This document shows positions 1-9,164 of a stretch of DNA of 64,000 bases, piece by piece. The DNA lies in the NCBI RefSeq assembly GCF_900078545.1, contig NZ_FLLS01000002.1, positions 1,373,404-1,437,403 of the forward strand, in the 5' to 3' direction. This stretch comes from Olegusella massiliensis. Lineage in GTDB: Bacteria; Actinomycetota; Coriobacteriia; Coriobacteriales; Atopobiaceae. Every line of letters begins with the position of its first letter. Within the stretch, counting starts at the first letter, position 1. The translations under genes and the position numbers were made by a program. The notes below the pieces were generated by a model. The model was not told the DNA's origin. It saw nothing but the letters and a program-made list of their open reading frames with translations, and searched no databases.

Positions 1-302
1 GGGAACTGCATGATGCCGTCACCTTTGCCGACACCCTTAAAGGGGTCTCCTGCCATACCTTTGGGGTAAGCCTGCGCTGAGGGCGGCACATCAAAAAGCC
101 CGCGATGTGCGTAGCGGTGCTTCTCGATTTCCTTCCACTTGGCGGTTGTTTGCCAGTCGCGTCTACGTGGGGCAACAAAAAACGCCGCAGTTCCTATGAC
201 ACCTATCGCAGCAGCGCCAGCCTTTAGCAGAGCGCGACGCCCCTCCGATGTGAGGTAGGGCTTGTGATGCTTCAAAAATGATGAGATAGCATTCTTTGAC
301 AT
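1..302 (-). CDS. Glycerophosphodiester phosphodiesterase-like protein, N-terminal part (cut by window edge)
   Basis: The reading frame starts at the ATG ending at 302 and stays open to the left edge, giving about 100 residues. It begins with a short basic stretch carrying a twin-arginine-like motif (GRRALLKAG, about residues 21-29) and one hydrophobic helix (about 28-43), so the protein is probably membrane-anchored or exported. The sequence YAHRGLFD (residues 64-71, with H66 and R67) matches the start of the GDPD catalytic domain, whose His-Arg-Gly motif supplies a catalytic histidine. The family hydrolyses glycerophosphodiesters to glycerol-3-phosphate and an alcohol. The residues after HRG look longer than in typical members before the expected PENS motif, which lies outside the window. 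The gene is divergent from murJ. The family call is fairly good, but substrate and full length cannot be judged. Confidence 0.65.
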   Translation of the reverse strand, partial: MSKNAISSFLKHHKPYLTSEGRRALLKAGAAAIGVIGTAAFFVAPRRRDWQTTAKWKEIEKHRYAHRGLFDVPPSAQAYPKGMAGDPFKGVGKGDGIMQF

Positions 303-411
303 GAGCTCTCCTTCCAGGCTGTATTCTTAGCATCTTAGTGCGTTTTTGTCGAGCGCGCCCGTCTCAGCGGTCGATGGTTAAAATAGGAACATAACGTCTC
401 GAAAGGACCTT

Positions 412-2163
412 ATGGCTGCCAAGCATCTAAGACAAACATCTGCCACCGAGCTGGCTCGTCGTTCCCATCACAATCATGCAGCTTTGCCACCAGCACATAT
501 GGTGACAGAGAAGCGGGATGTGCGTGTTGCAAAAGCCACTCGGGCTACGGTGGATACGGTCAAGCAAAACCCAGAGGATAGTATCTCAACTGAGGTAGCC
601 GTAGGGCGCTCAGCCGCGCTGATGAGTGTGCTTGTAGCTATTAGTCGTATTACAGGATTTTTCCGTACCTGGGCGCAGGCTTTTGCGCTGGGCACTTCTC
701 TTTTATCTAGTTGCTATACCGTGGCCAACAATCTGCCAAATCAGCTCTACGAACTGGTAATCGGCGGCATGATTGTGACAGCGTTTTTGCCAGTCTACCT
801 GTCAGTTAAAGAGCGCTCGGGTCGCGAGGGCGCAAACGCTTATGTATCCAATCTGCTTTCTATTGTGTTTTTGCTGATGGCAGCGCTCACGCTGCTGTGT
901 ATTGGCTTTGCGGGGCAACTGGTCTATCTACAATCGGCAGGTACCAATCAAACACAGATGGTCGATGCGGTTTGGCTTTTTCGCTTCTTTGCAGTGGAAG
1001 TGCTGTTGTATTGCTTGTCATCTGTCGCCTCGGGCGTGCTTAATGCCGAGCGGGATTATCTGTGGTCAAATGCTGCCCCTATCTTTAATAATTTCATCAC
1101 GATTGCTTCGTTTTTGTTGTTTGCTGCGCTACAGTCAACCAACTTGCCCTTGGCCATGCTTGCCCTCGCGCTGGGTAATCCCTTGGGTGTATTGGTACAG
1201 GTTGTCATGCAAATTCCCAGCCTGCGCCGCCATAAGGTGCAGCTTAGTTGGAGAATCGACCTACATGACCCAGCGCTCAAAGAGACATTGGCTATTGGCA
1301 TACCCACCCTTATCACGACAGGCTGCGCTTTTGTGACGGTTTCAGTTATGAACTCCTATGCACTGATGGCTCTGCCCGACCAGGGTAGTTCGGTGCAGTA
1401 TTACGCGCGTCTGTGGTACACCCTGCCGTATTCGGTGCTTGCAATTCCTGTGACTACAACGATGTTTACCGAGCTATCAGATATGTATGCGCGGCGCGAT
1501 ATGACCAGCTATGTACGCGCTTTTACCAAAGGAGCAGGGCAGATTCTTTTTACCTTGCTACCCTTTATGATGTATCTCATCGTGTTTGCAGGACCTTTGA
1601 TGCAACTGCTGCGTTTAGGTGCATTCGACAGTGAAAGTGCCAATATTACAGCGTACTACCTGCGTTTCTTGGCTTTGGCATTGCCTTTCTTTGGTCTATC
1701 GACCTTCTTTCAAAAAGTATTTTCCTCAATGCGTCGCATGCTGAGCTTTGCTTTGGTCAATGTGGCGGCATCGGTGGTACAGGTGGCCTTTACCGCGATA
1801 TTAACCCCCATCATAGGTATTGCGGCGGTGGCCTTAGGTTCGGCTGCGTTTTACTTTTTTATTGATTTGCTCGCTTTTGTACTGCTGTACCGTGAGTTGG
1901 GTCACATTGGCATGCGTGAGCTCGTAGGCGCCTCCGTGTGGTCAACGGTTCTTGGCGTTATTGGGGCAGCTGTAGGCTACTTTGCCAACATGCAGTTGGT
2001 AGCATTGGGGCTTGCTGGATCTTTGGTACGCACGCTTGCGGCACTTGCCCTCTCTGGTATCTTGGCGGTGCTGATAACCTTTGGGGCAGCGGTAATCTTC
2101 AAACTCCCTCAAGTTTCCTTTTTACGCCAAGTGCTTGGAAAGTTTTTGCGTCGCCGCAGCTAA
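412..2163 (+). CDS. murJ: Lipid II flippase MurJ (MviN family)
   Basis: A 583-residue polytopic membrane protein of the MOP exporter superfamily. MurJ moves lipid-linked peptidoglycan precursor across the cytoplasmic membrane. A polar, basic tail of about 65 residues precedes the first membrane helix. That helix runs into the conserved SRITGFFR segment (about residues 78-85), typical of MurJ's first transmembrane region with its essential arginines. Many further hydrophobic segments fill the rest, consistent with about 14 helices, and the end is basic (LRRRS). The start at 412 is supported by an AAAGGA ribosome binding site just upstream. Three genes that follow on the same strand include a secreted NlpC/P60 hydrolase and an ATP-grasp ligase, so an envelope-building context is plausible. 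No intracellular kinase-like extension of the mycobacterial type is seen. Confidence 0.93.
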   Translation: MAAKHLRQTSATELARRSHHNHAALPPAHMVTEKRDVRVAKATRATVDTVKQNPEDSISTEVAVGRSAALMSVLVAISRITGFFRTWAQAFALGTSLLSSCYTVANNLPNQLYELVIGGMIVTAFLPVYLSVKERSGREGANAYVSNLLSIVFLLMAALTLLCIGFAGQLVYLQSAGTNQTQMVDAVWLFRFFAVEVLLYCLSSVASGVLNAERDYLWSNAAPIFNNFITIASFLLFAALQSTNLPLAMLALALGNPLGVLVQVVMQIPSLRRHKVQLSWRIDLHDPALKETLAIGIPTLITTGCAFVTVSVMNSYALMALPDQGSSVQYYARLWYTLPYSVLAIPVTTTMFTELSDMYARRDMTSYVRAFTKGAGQILFTLLPFMMYLIVFAGPLMQLLRLGAFDSESANITAYYLRFLALALPFFGLSTFFQKVFSSMRRMLSFALVNVAASVVQVAFTAILTPIIGIAAVALGSAAFYFFIDLLAFVLLYRELGHIGMRELVGASVWSTVLGVIGAAVGYFANMQLVALGLAGSLVRTLAALALSGILAVLITFGAAVIFKLPQVSFLRQVLGKFLRRRS

Positions 2164-2303
2164 AAAAGAACATTAAATTGTCTGGAATATATTCAAAAAT
2201 TCGGTGAACGTTGTGTTTTTCTCTGCTGAGCGTAGAGGTCTTGGCAGAAGCTGTGTTGTCTGCGCTAAAATGCTTCTCATATGCGATACAGGAAGGTGAA
2301 ACG

Positions 2304-3521
2304 ATGCAGAATTCGCAGCACAACACAACTGGTATCACGCGTCATATTCAAGGCAAACATATTGCCGCCGTTTTGGGTCTTGTACTTATGTCCGCAAGCG
2401 CACCAATGATGGCTCCGCGTATCGCGTTTGCAGATACCTCCGCTCAGCTACAGGCACAACTTGATGATGCCAAGGCGCATCTGAATGAAATTCAGGCCAA
2501 ACTCATGGCCGCCGGCGAGGAGCTCAATGATACGCAATATCAGCTTGAGCAGACCAAAGCCAAAATCACTGAGATGCAAAAAAAGATTGATACTACCAAG
2601 ACTTCCATCAAGGAAAACACCGAGAAGTTGGATAAGCGTCGTGCTGTATTGGCTGATCGTGTGTCGGCCAACTACAAGATGGGCGGCACGTCTTTGCTGA
2701 GCATTGTGCTTGATGCCGATAGCTTGGAAAGCTTGATTTCCAATATTTACTACGCCGACAAAGTGGCAGCAGCAGACAAGTCTCAGATTGATGAGATTTC
2801 CGACCTTCAAAGTGAGTTGGAAACTCAGGAAGCCGAGCTACAAAAACAGCAGGATGCACTTAAAGAGCAAGAGAGCTCTCAGCAGAAGTTGGTTGATCAA
2901 AAGCAAGCTCAGCAAGATGAGCTCGCCTCTCAACAAGCAGACCAAAAGGCCTATATCGATAGTCTTTCTGCTGAGGTACAAAAGGCTTTAAAGGCTGAGG
3001 CCGAAGCAGAACGCAAGCGTCAGGCAGAAGCTGCAGCCGAAGCAGAACGCCAAGCTCAGGCCGCAATTGATGCTCAGCAGCGCCAGCACGAAGGCAACAA
3101 TACGCAAAATCCTGGCAATAACAACAATGGTAATTCGAACAATACAAATAACGGTGGTTCGAGTAATAAGCATTTCGATGGTACTACACGCTCCATCATT
3201 GTCCAGGCAGCATATTCCTGTATTGGTACGCCATATGTACTGGGTGCCTATAGCCCTGGTACTGCTATTGATTGTTCGGGTCTGACTAAGTGGGCCTACG
3301 CACAGGCAGGTTTGAGTATTCCTCATAGTTCTGCAGCTCAGCGCAATATGACTAACATCAAACCGATTTCTCAGTGCCACCCGGGGGACATGGTCTTTTG
3401 GTATGGGCACGTTGCGATTTATGTAGGCAATGGCAAGATTGTTCATGCCAACTACGGTGGCGTTGAGGAGACGACGCTGTACGGTAGTTATCTCGGCGGC
3501 GGTTGCCCCTTTGATATTTAA
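2304..3521 (+). CDS. Secreted coiled-coil NlpC/P60 peptidoglycan hydrolase
   Basis: A protein of 405 residues from the ATG at 2304, which has GGAAGG seven bases or so upstream; a longer reading from TTG 2211 is less likely. A signal peptide (about residues 18-43, ending IAFA) is followed by long coiled coils (about 47-260) rich in Gln, Glu and Ala. Next is an Asn/Gly/Ser-rich linker (about 263-290) and a C-terminal NlpC/P60 domain (about 293-405). The catalytic set is visible: C324 in DCSGL, H369 in GHVAIYVG and H381 in VHANY. The family cleaves gamma-D-Glu to diamino acid bonds in stem peptides. Its coiled coil resembles the PcsB/RipA type that is often controlled by FtsEX. Two other proteins in this window share the coiled-coil motif with different catalytic domains. 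The domain call is firm; the cell-separation role is inferred. Confidence 0.92.
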   Translation: MQNSQHNTTGITRHIQGKHIAAVLGLVLMSASAPMMAPRIAFADTSAQLQAQLDDAKAHLNEIQAKLMAAGEELNDTQYQLEQTKAKITEMQKKIDTTKTSIKENTEKLDKRRAVLADRVSANYKMGGTSLLSIVLDADSLESLISNIYYADKVAAADKSQIDEISDLQSELETQEAELQKQQDALKEQESSQQKLVDQKQAQQDELASQQADQKAYIDSLSAEVQKALKAEAEAERKRQAEAAAEAERQAQAAIDAQQRQHEGNNTQNPGNNNNGNSNNTNNGGSSNKHFDGTTRSIIVQAAYSCIGTPYVLGAYSPGTAIDCSGLTKWAYAQAGLSIPHSSAAQRNMTNIKPISQCHPGDMVFWYGHVAIYVGNGKIVHANYGGVEETTLYGSYLGGGCPFDI

Positions 3522-3534
3522 GCATGAGACTCCA

Positions 3535-3570
3535 AAATGCGGCGGGTCCCAGCTGGGGTCCGCCGCATTT
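3535..3570 (+). terminator. Probable terminator after the NlpC/P60 gene
   Basis: A perfect 11-base-pair stem (arms 3535-3545 and 3560-3570, AAATGCGGCGG and its complement) encloses a 14-base loop 14 bases after the stop codon. The right arm ends in TTT but no long T run follows, so it may attenuate rather than fully stop transcription into the next gene. Confidence 0.6.
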
Positions 3571-3599
3571 GTATGTGTATAAATAAGGAAGGAAGTCCT

Positions 3600-4889
3600 G
3601 TGAGCCAGCAAGCTGCAGCAGCACGCCATATCCACAGTGAAAAAGACGTAGCAAAACATCTGGTGCCCGTGGTTTTGGGTGCCGATATTTTGGGCTATTC
3701 ATACGTGCGTTGCTTCCATGAGGCCTATGGGATGAATTCCATCGTATTAGCATCGGCAGATGTCAAAGCAACCTCGTCCAGTCGTTTTGTTGACTATCGT
3801 GTGGTAGAGGGCATTGATCAAGAAGATGCTCTGATTGCCTACCTCAGCGAGCTGGGAATGCAGCTGGATGCCCAAGACCAAGTAGGTATTTTGCTTGGTT
3901 CGGGTGACTGGTACGCGCGTATTTTGTCACAGCACAAGACGGAGTTGATGCAGTGGTTTGTGGTGCCCTATATTGACTTTGATCTGCTTGATGAAATTAC
4001 GCAGAAAGAGCGTTTTTACGCGCTTTGCGAAAAGCTGGAAATACCGTATCCAAAGACACGTACTTACGATTGCGCCGATCCAAACGCACGCATTGATACC
4101 AGCGAGTTTGCCTATCCTTGTATTGCCAAACCATCCAATTCAGCGCGCTATCATTATGCAGAATTTGCAGGTAAAAAGAAGATCTTTGAGGTTGAAACGC
4201 CGGAGGAGCTAGAGCGAATTTTTGCTGCGTTGCAGGCTTCAAGCTATGATCGCGAGCTGATTGTGCAGGAGTTTGTGCCAGGGGACGATGATGCTTTACG
4301 TTCGATTACGCTTTTTGCTGATCAAAACGGTGACGTGCGTGTATCGGCTATGGGGCGCGTGGTGTTACAAGACCATGCACCGTCAGCAATTGGTAACCCC
4401 GTGTGTATTGTGGGTGAGCGAGATGAGCGCGCTATTGCAGATGCTGCTCGCTTTTTAAAGCACGTAGGTTATCACGGATTTGCTAACTTCGATTGCAAAT
4501 TGGATCCGCGTGATGGTAGCTATAAGTTTTTTGAAGTAAACACACGTCCTGGACGTAATAGCTATTACCTAACGCTGGCGGGTGTAAATTTTGTAACACT
4601 CTTTGTAAAAGACTATGTATTAGGCCAGGTTATCCCTGTTCAGAAAGCAAATAAGCCTTTTGTATATGCGTGTATTCCGCCCATAGTCGTTCGTAAGACG
4701 GTCAAGGATGCTGCACTGCGCGAGCAAATCCTCAATATGTATCATCAAGGGCTCGCAAAGTTTCCACTGGATTATGCGGCAGACTCTCTGCGTCATCAGT
4801 TTTGGGCATCAATTACCTATTATCATCAGGTAGCAAAGTTCAAGAAATATGTTTGGGATACCGGCGGCAAGCAGGCCGCTGCTGACTAA
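3600..4889 (+). CDS. ATP-grasp carboxylate-amine ligase, possibly peptidoglycan cross-bridge ligase
   Basis: A cytoplasmic protein of 429 residues from GTG 3600, which has GGAAGG about eight bases upstream; the frame is open 5' to 3537, but that part overlaps the preceding hairpin. The layout is ATP-grasp: an N-terminal pre-ATP-grasp fold beginning VPVVLGADILG, a central ATP-binding part with PCIAKP and IVQEFVPGDD, and a metal-binding end with FANFDCKLD and FFEVNTRPGR. The family joins a carboxylate to an amine through an acyl phosphate. Proteins of this layout in Gram-positive bacteria include D-aspartate ligases that add the cross-bridge residue to peptidoglycan precursors. The position after murJ and a peptidoglycan hydrolase fits that role, but the substrate is inference. 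Other ATP-grasp roles such as small-peptide synthesis are possible. Confidence 0.72.
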   Translation: MSQQAAAARHIHSEKDVAKHLVPVVLGADILGYSYVRCFHEAYGMNSIVLASADVKATSSSRFVDYRVVEGIDQEDALIAYLSELGMQLDAQDQVGILLGSGDWYARILSQHKTELMQWFVVPYIDFDLLDEITQKERFYALCEKLEIPYPKTRTYDCADPNARIDTSEFAYPCIAKPSNSARYHYAEFAGKKKIFEVETPEELERIFAALQASSYDRELIVQEFVPGDDDALRSITLFADQNGDVRVSAMGRVVLQDHAPSAIGNPVCIVGERDERAIADAARFLKHVGYHGFANFDCKLDPRDGSYKFFEVNTRPGRNSYYLTLAGVNFVTLFVKDYVLGQVIPVQKANKPFVYACIPPIVVRKTVKDAALREQILNMYHQGLAKFPLDYAADSLRHQFWASITYYHQVAKFKKYVWDTGGKQAAAD

Positions 4890-4900
4890 GGTCTGCTTGT

Positions 4901-6916
4901 ATGACTATCAAAGACCCTGCGGCCCATCAGCCAGATTTACATTCACGTATCCCACGTCCCGAGGATGAAGGCTTGCCTTCGATTGCCGAGCAGGTAGAGC
5001 GTGTGCCTACCGAGCCAGGTTGCTATCTGTGGAAAGATGCTCGCGGTGATGTCATCTATGTTGGTAAGGCCAAAAATCTGCGCGCTCGTATGAAGCAGTA
5101 CGTGCAGCTGACCGATGATCGTCTTAAGATTCCACTCATGATGCAGGTTGTACGCTCGTTTGACTATGTGGTTGTAGGGTCTGAGCACGAGGCATTGGTG
5201 CTCGAACGCAATCTCATTGGGCAGTACCATCCGTACTTTAACGTCGATTACAAAGATGATAAAAGTTATCCCTATATTGCGGTGACCGAGTCCGATCCGT
5301 ATCCAGCGATTAAATATACTCGCGAAAAGCATCGCAAGAAGACCCGCTATTTTGGGCCTTACACTGATGCGCGTGCAGCACGCCAGACTATCGATACCCT
5401 GCGCAAAGTAGTACCAATTTGTATTTCTACCTGCGCGGAGTGGCGACGCTGCCAGCGCTATTTAGCATCCCACCCAGATGAGGTTGCCGTAGCTCCACTC
5501 GTGCTTGGCAAGCTGGGGCGGCTCTGCTTTGACTATCACGTGGGATTGGGACCGGGTGTGTGTGCAGGGGCTATTGATACGCCTGAGTATGCACGACACG
5601 TAGACCAAGTAGTGCGTTTTTTGTCAGGTAAGCGCCGGGATATACTCAATGAGCTGACCGAGCAAATGCACGATGCTGCGGCAGATTTGGATTTTGAGCG
5701 TGCTGCTCGTCTAAAAAAGCGTCTTGAGGCACTGGCAGCAACAGGTGAGCGTCAAGAAGTGATGTTTTCTTCTGATGTAAATATGGATGTGATTGGCTTT
5801 ACGCGCGAGGAGACAATTAGCTGTGCTTGTGTCTTTGTGGTGCGTGAAGGCGTAACGATTCGTAGCGCTGAGTTTGTGCTGGACAAGGGCCTTGACGTGA
5901 CCGAAGAAGAGCTGGTTGATGGCTTTTTGGCCCGTTATTACAACGAAACGGCTGACATCCCTGCCGAGGTAGATGTAGCGGTGGAGTTGCCTGATGCAGC
6001 GGCTGTAGGAAAGTGGCTCGCAGAAAAGCGCGGTCGCGCCTGTCATCTGCATGTGCCCCAGCGTGGCGAAAAAGCGCATCTTCTGCAAATGGCTGCCAAG
6101 AACGCGCGTCATGCTCTCAATCGGTATATGGTGCGCACAGGTTATGCAGACAAGCGTACCAATGAGGCATTGCTGCAGTTGGAGAGTGCTTTGGCGCTTG
6201 ACGTGCCTCCCATGAGAATTGAATGCTATGACATTTCTACCTTGCACGGGGCGTTTACCGTAGCATCAATGGTGGTCTTTACCAACGGACGACCAGATAA
6301 GAGTGCATATCGTCGCTTTAAGATTCAAGCTGACCTGGATGAGGCAAACGACTTTTTGTCCATGAGTGAGGTATTGGGCCGACGTTTTTCGCCCGAACGT
6401 GTAGCAGATGAGCGTTTTGGCAGCCTGCCCGATTTGTTGGTGGTTGACGGTGGCAAGCCACAGCTGTCAGCTGCGATGGGTCAGCTGGCTGAGCTTGGGC
6501 TTGATATCCCTGTTTGTGGTTTGGCAAAGTCCGATGAGGAAGTATTTGTGCCTTGGGATGAGATGCCCGTTGTGCTGCCGTCAGGTTCTGCTTCCTTGTA
6601 TTTGATCAAGCAAATCCGAGACGAGTCGCACCGTTTTGCGATTACCTTCCATCGCAACTTGCGTACCAAGGCACAGTCTGTATCGATCTTAGATGAGATT
6701 GCTGGCGTTGGACCCAAGCGCAAAAAGGCAATTATGGCGCGATTTGGCTCGTTCAAGCGCCTGCGTGAGGCATCGCCCGAACAAATTGCCGAGGCTAAGG
6801 GCGTACCTGCTGCTGTTGCTGAAGCTGTCTGGCAAGCTCTTCGCGCCTTTGAAGCCGAGCAGGATAGTGCTCAGGCGGACGGCGTTTGGCAAGCAGGGGA
6901 GCGCCATTTGAAATGA
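4901..6916 (+). CDS. uvrC: UvrABC excinuclease subunit C
   Basis: A 671-residue UvrC, close to the usual actinobacterial length. UvrC makes the two incisions around a lesion during nucleotide excision repair, after UvrA and UvrB have located it. The GIY-YIG nuclease domain lies near the N-terminus (GCYLW followed by VIYVGKAKNLR, about residues 40-65). A UVR helix pair that contacts UvrB is at about 250-280. The RNase H-like second nuclease follows (IECYDIS, LLVVDGGKPQL). The end carries tandem helix-hairpin-helix motifs (DEIAGVGPKRKKAIM, then AEAKGVPAAVAEAVW). The gene begins eleven bases after the ATP-grasp gene's stop, so the two may be co-transcribed. It converges on whiA with a 63-base gap in which I see no clear hairpin. 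Confidence 0.96.
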   Translation: MTIKDPAAHQPDLHSRIPRPEDEGLPSIAEQVERVPTEPGCYLWKDARGDVIYVGKAKNLRARMKQYVQLTDDRLKIPLMMQVVRSFDYVVVGSEHEALVLERNLIGQYHPYFNVDYKDDKSYPYIAVTESDPYPAIKYTREKHRKKTRYFGPYTDARAARQTIDTLRKVVPICISTCAEWRRCQRYLASHPDEVAVAPLVLGKLGRLCFDYHVGLGPGVCAGAIDTPEYARHVDQVVRFLSGKRRDILNELTEQMHDAAADLDFERAARLKKRLEALAATGERQEVMFSSDVNMDVIGFTREETISCACVFVVREGVTIRSAEFVLDKGLDVTEEELVDGFLARYYNETADIPAEVDVAVELPDAAAVGKWLAEKRGRACHLHVPQRGEKAHLLQMAAKNARHALNRYMVRTGYADKRTNEALLQLESALALDVPPMRIECYDISTLHGAFTVASMVVFTNGRPDKSAYRRFKIQADLDEANDFLSMSEVLGRRFSPERVADERFGSLPDLLVVDGGKPQLSAAMGQLAELGLDIPVCGLAKSDEEVFVPWDEMPVVLPSGSASLYLIKQIRDESHRFAITFHRNLRTKAQSVSILDEIAGVGPKRKKAIMARFGSFKRLREASPEQIAEAKGVPAAVAEAVWQALRAFEAEQDSAQADGVWQAGERHLK

Positions 6917-6979
6917 TGTGTGGCGTTTGACAAGCAGAGCGTCGTGGGTCTTAAGCGCGCTACGGATCTCCTTATCGAT

Positions 6980-7921
6980 TTAGCTTTGCTTGTGGCTACG
7001 CTCATCGAGAAAAGCAGCAAGACGGAGAGCACGATGATGCATAGCAGATTTGCCGACTGGCGGATTGCAGAGCTTGCCCAAAGACGCTAACGATAGCTCG
7101 GGATGCATTCGTCGCAGCAAGCAGAACTCGCGTAGCGCAGGTGGCAAAACTCGAAGGCCAACTTCGCGTTCTGCTCGATCTACCAGGGCTTGTTGTGTGG
7201 CTGCAGCTCCTGTGGAACGTGCTTGATTGGCAATTTCGGCATTTACGCGACGATTAACATCGTTTTTAAGTGTCTTTACCTGGCGTACTTGTGACACTGC
7301 CAAGGCAGAGCGCTTGGCGCCAATTACTCGCAGCATTGAAGCGACACCTTCAAAGCTTTTTAGATACACCACATACGACCCGCGTCTGTGGTTTACACGG
7401 GCATCGACTCCCAAGTTAGTAGCGAGCTCACGCACTTCTTCGGCGAGGCGTTCACCCGAAAGTGCAATCTCCAAATGGAAATCTCCTCGCGGATCAGACA
7501 CAAAACCACCAGCCATGAACGCGCCGCGCAAATACGCCTCCTGACAGCAGCGCTTTTTGACGAGTTTTGGTGGAATGCCTGACGCAAGTCCGCGTCCTGG
7601 TAACAAAATACCTAGCTGAATGAGTGCGTCTTCCAGCTCTGCTTGATTGCGAATTTCAATCAAAAAATTATGCGCGCGGTGTAGATTGGAGCGACGTACC
7701 GTCAGCGGTGTCTCCAAGTCAAATAAGTTGTGTGACAGACGGATCATCGTGCGTGCTACGGCACCTGTTTCGGTGGCCACGCGCAACGACCAGCTGCCCG
7801 ATCCGTGAAATGAGAGCGTGCCGCAAACGCGCATAATGGCCGAGAGCTCAGCATATGCGCAGTCAGGACAGCTACCATCCACGCGAGAAAGTTCATCTTT
7901 GACCTGAGCTGTAAATGACAT
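6980..7921 (-). CDS. whiA: WhiA DNA-binding regulator
   Basis: A 313-residue protein beginning MSFTAQVKDELSRV, a standard WhiA start. WhiA is found across Gram-positive bacteria. It acts as a sporulation regulator in Streptomyces and has a cell-division or chromosome-segregation role in Bacillus. The N-terminal two thirds match the degenerate LAGLIDADG homing-endonuclease fold (AYLRGAFMAGGFVSDP and a second half with YVVYLKSFEGV). The C-terminal helix-turn-helix is visible at about 265-310 (LSLASLGKLCNPPVGKSAMHHR). It lies 19 bases after rapZ and is probably translated from the same mRNA. In many Actinobacteria yvcK sits between rapZ and whiA; here it is absent. Confidence 0.95.
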   Translation of the reverse strand: MSFTAQVKDELSRVDGSCPDCAYAELSAIMRVCGTLSFHGSGSWSLRVATETGAVARTMIRLSHNLFDLETPLTVRRSNLHRAHNFLIEIRNQAELEDALIQLGILLPGRGLASGIPPKLVKKRCCQEAYLRGAFMAGGFVSDPRGDFHLEIALSGERLAEEVRELATNLGVDARVNHRRGSYVVYLKSFEGVASMLRVIGAKRSALAVSQVRQVKTLKNDVNRRVNAEIANQARSTGAAATQQALVDRAEREVGLRVLPPALREFCLLRRMHPELSLASLGKLCNPPVGKSAMHHRALRLAAFLDERSHKQS

Positions 7922-7940
7922 AAGCTAGCCTGACTGCGGA

Positions 7941-8882
7941 CTAATGTGCGTCGGACTCGCCTTTGCGGAACACGGCGAGCTTGAGATCACGGTGGGAGAG
8001 CGTCACATTGTATGTGCGCTCCTTGAGGTAGGCAGCAGTATAGTTGGCAATAGCGACGCTACGATGCTGACCACCAGTGCAACCAATTGCAATGGATAGT
8101 GTTGGCTTGCCTTCGGCTACATAACCTGGCATGACGACATCCAGTAGATGCTCCCACGCCTTGGTAAATTCGCGCGTTACAGGGTGATCGAGCACATATG
8201 TTGCGACACGTTCGTCATTACCTGTGAGATTGCGCATTTCAGGGTCATAAAATGGATTGGGCAAGAAACGCACGTCAATAAGCAAATCCGCCTCTGTTGG
8301 CAAGCCATGCTTAAATCCAAAGGAAAACACATGCACATCCATGAGCTGCTGTTCGCTTACATGCGAGAAGTTACGACGGATGCGGCCGCGCAAAGTTGAG
8401 GTGCGCATGCGACTGGTATCTATCACGAGGTCGGCGCGGTTGCGAACCTCTTGGAGCTGCGTGCGTTCACGACGTATTGCGTTTTCGATACCCTCACCAG
8501 AAATTTGTAAAGGGTGACGGCGGCGATTTTCATCATAGCGGCGACAAAGTACTTCGTCTGAGCTATCCAGAAAGATTATTTTGTAGCTGATTTCGTGGTC
8601 ATCAAGTTCCCTGAGTGCATCAAAGAGATCTTCAAACAGTCCCTGGCTACGCAAGTCGCAGGTCACAGCTAAGTGACGACCTGTTGCAGAATTAATACCC
8701 ACAATATGCGCGAGTTGCAAAATAAGTCCAGGCGGTAGATTGTCAATGCAGTAGTAGCCCATATCTTCAAAAGCATGCATCGCCTGAGTGCGTCCCGACC
8801 CTGACATGCCTGTGATAATCGCAACATCAGATACCGTAGCATCTTCGGCTGCTTTGCGCATTTCGCGGTCTTTGGCTGTCAT
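7941..8882 (-). CDS. rapZ: RapZ-family nucleotide-binding protein
   Basis: A 313-residue protein from the ATG at 8882, which has AAAGGAGA upstream; an in-frame extension to 8930 lacks such a site. RapZ/YvcJ proteins bind nucleotides. In Escherichia coli RapZ is an RNA-binding adaptor for glucosamine-6-phosphate synthase control, while the role in Gram-positives is less clear. The P-loop is the variant GMSGSGRT (residues 25-32), with arginine in place of the usual lysine; from memory this is common in actinobacterial members. Family hallmarks MGYYCIDNLPP and GCTGGQHRSV are present. rapZ is the first gene of the rapZ-whiA pair and is divergent from gap across about 280 bases. Confidence 0.93.
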   Translation of the reverse strand: MTAKDREMRKAAEDATVSDVAIITGMSGSGRTQAMHAFEDMGYYCIDNLPPGLILQLAHIVGINSATGRHLAVTCDLRSQGLFEDLFDALRELDDHEISYKIIFLDSSDEVLCRRYDENRRRHPLQISGEGIENAIRRERTQLQEVRNRADLVIDTSRMRTSTLRGRIRRNFSHVSEQQLMDVHVFSFGFKHGLPTEADLLIDVRFLPNPFYDPEMRNLTGNDERVATYVLDHPVTREFTKAWEHLLDVVMPGYVAEGKPTLSIAIGCTGGQHRSVAIANYTAAYLKERTYNVTLSHRDLKLAVFRKGESDAH

Positions 8883-9164
8883 GATGTCTCCTTTGCAACT
8901 CTTATCTAATCCTAGCGCAGATGAGCTCACTCGGCCTCACAACAGCTTGAGAAGTCTGCATAGTAGAGAAAAACATCGTAATGTGAGATTGATTCCACAT
9001 CTACTAACCGTAATAGCTCACTTTTTATACTAAACACTGATTTTTTCTAAGAACTCGTTATTTCGATGGGTTTAGACTCCATTTTTTGGGTAGAATTTAA
9101 AGAGTAATCGACTAGGTCTTGTTTCAGGGATAGGCTCTGAAGAGGCCTTGCGAAAGGAGACAGC

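Noticed and set aside
2164-2303. c-di-AMP riboswitch before the NlpC/P60 gene
   Set aside because: These occur in Actinobacteria before cell wall hydrolases, but the conserved ydaO motifs are not present here or upstream of 21100 and 24863.
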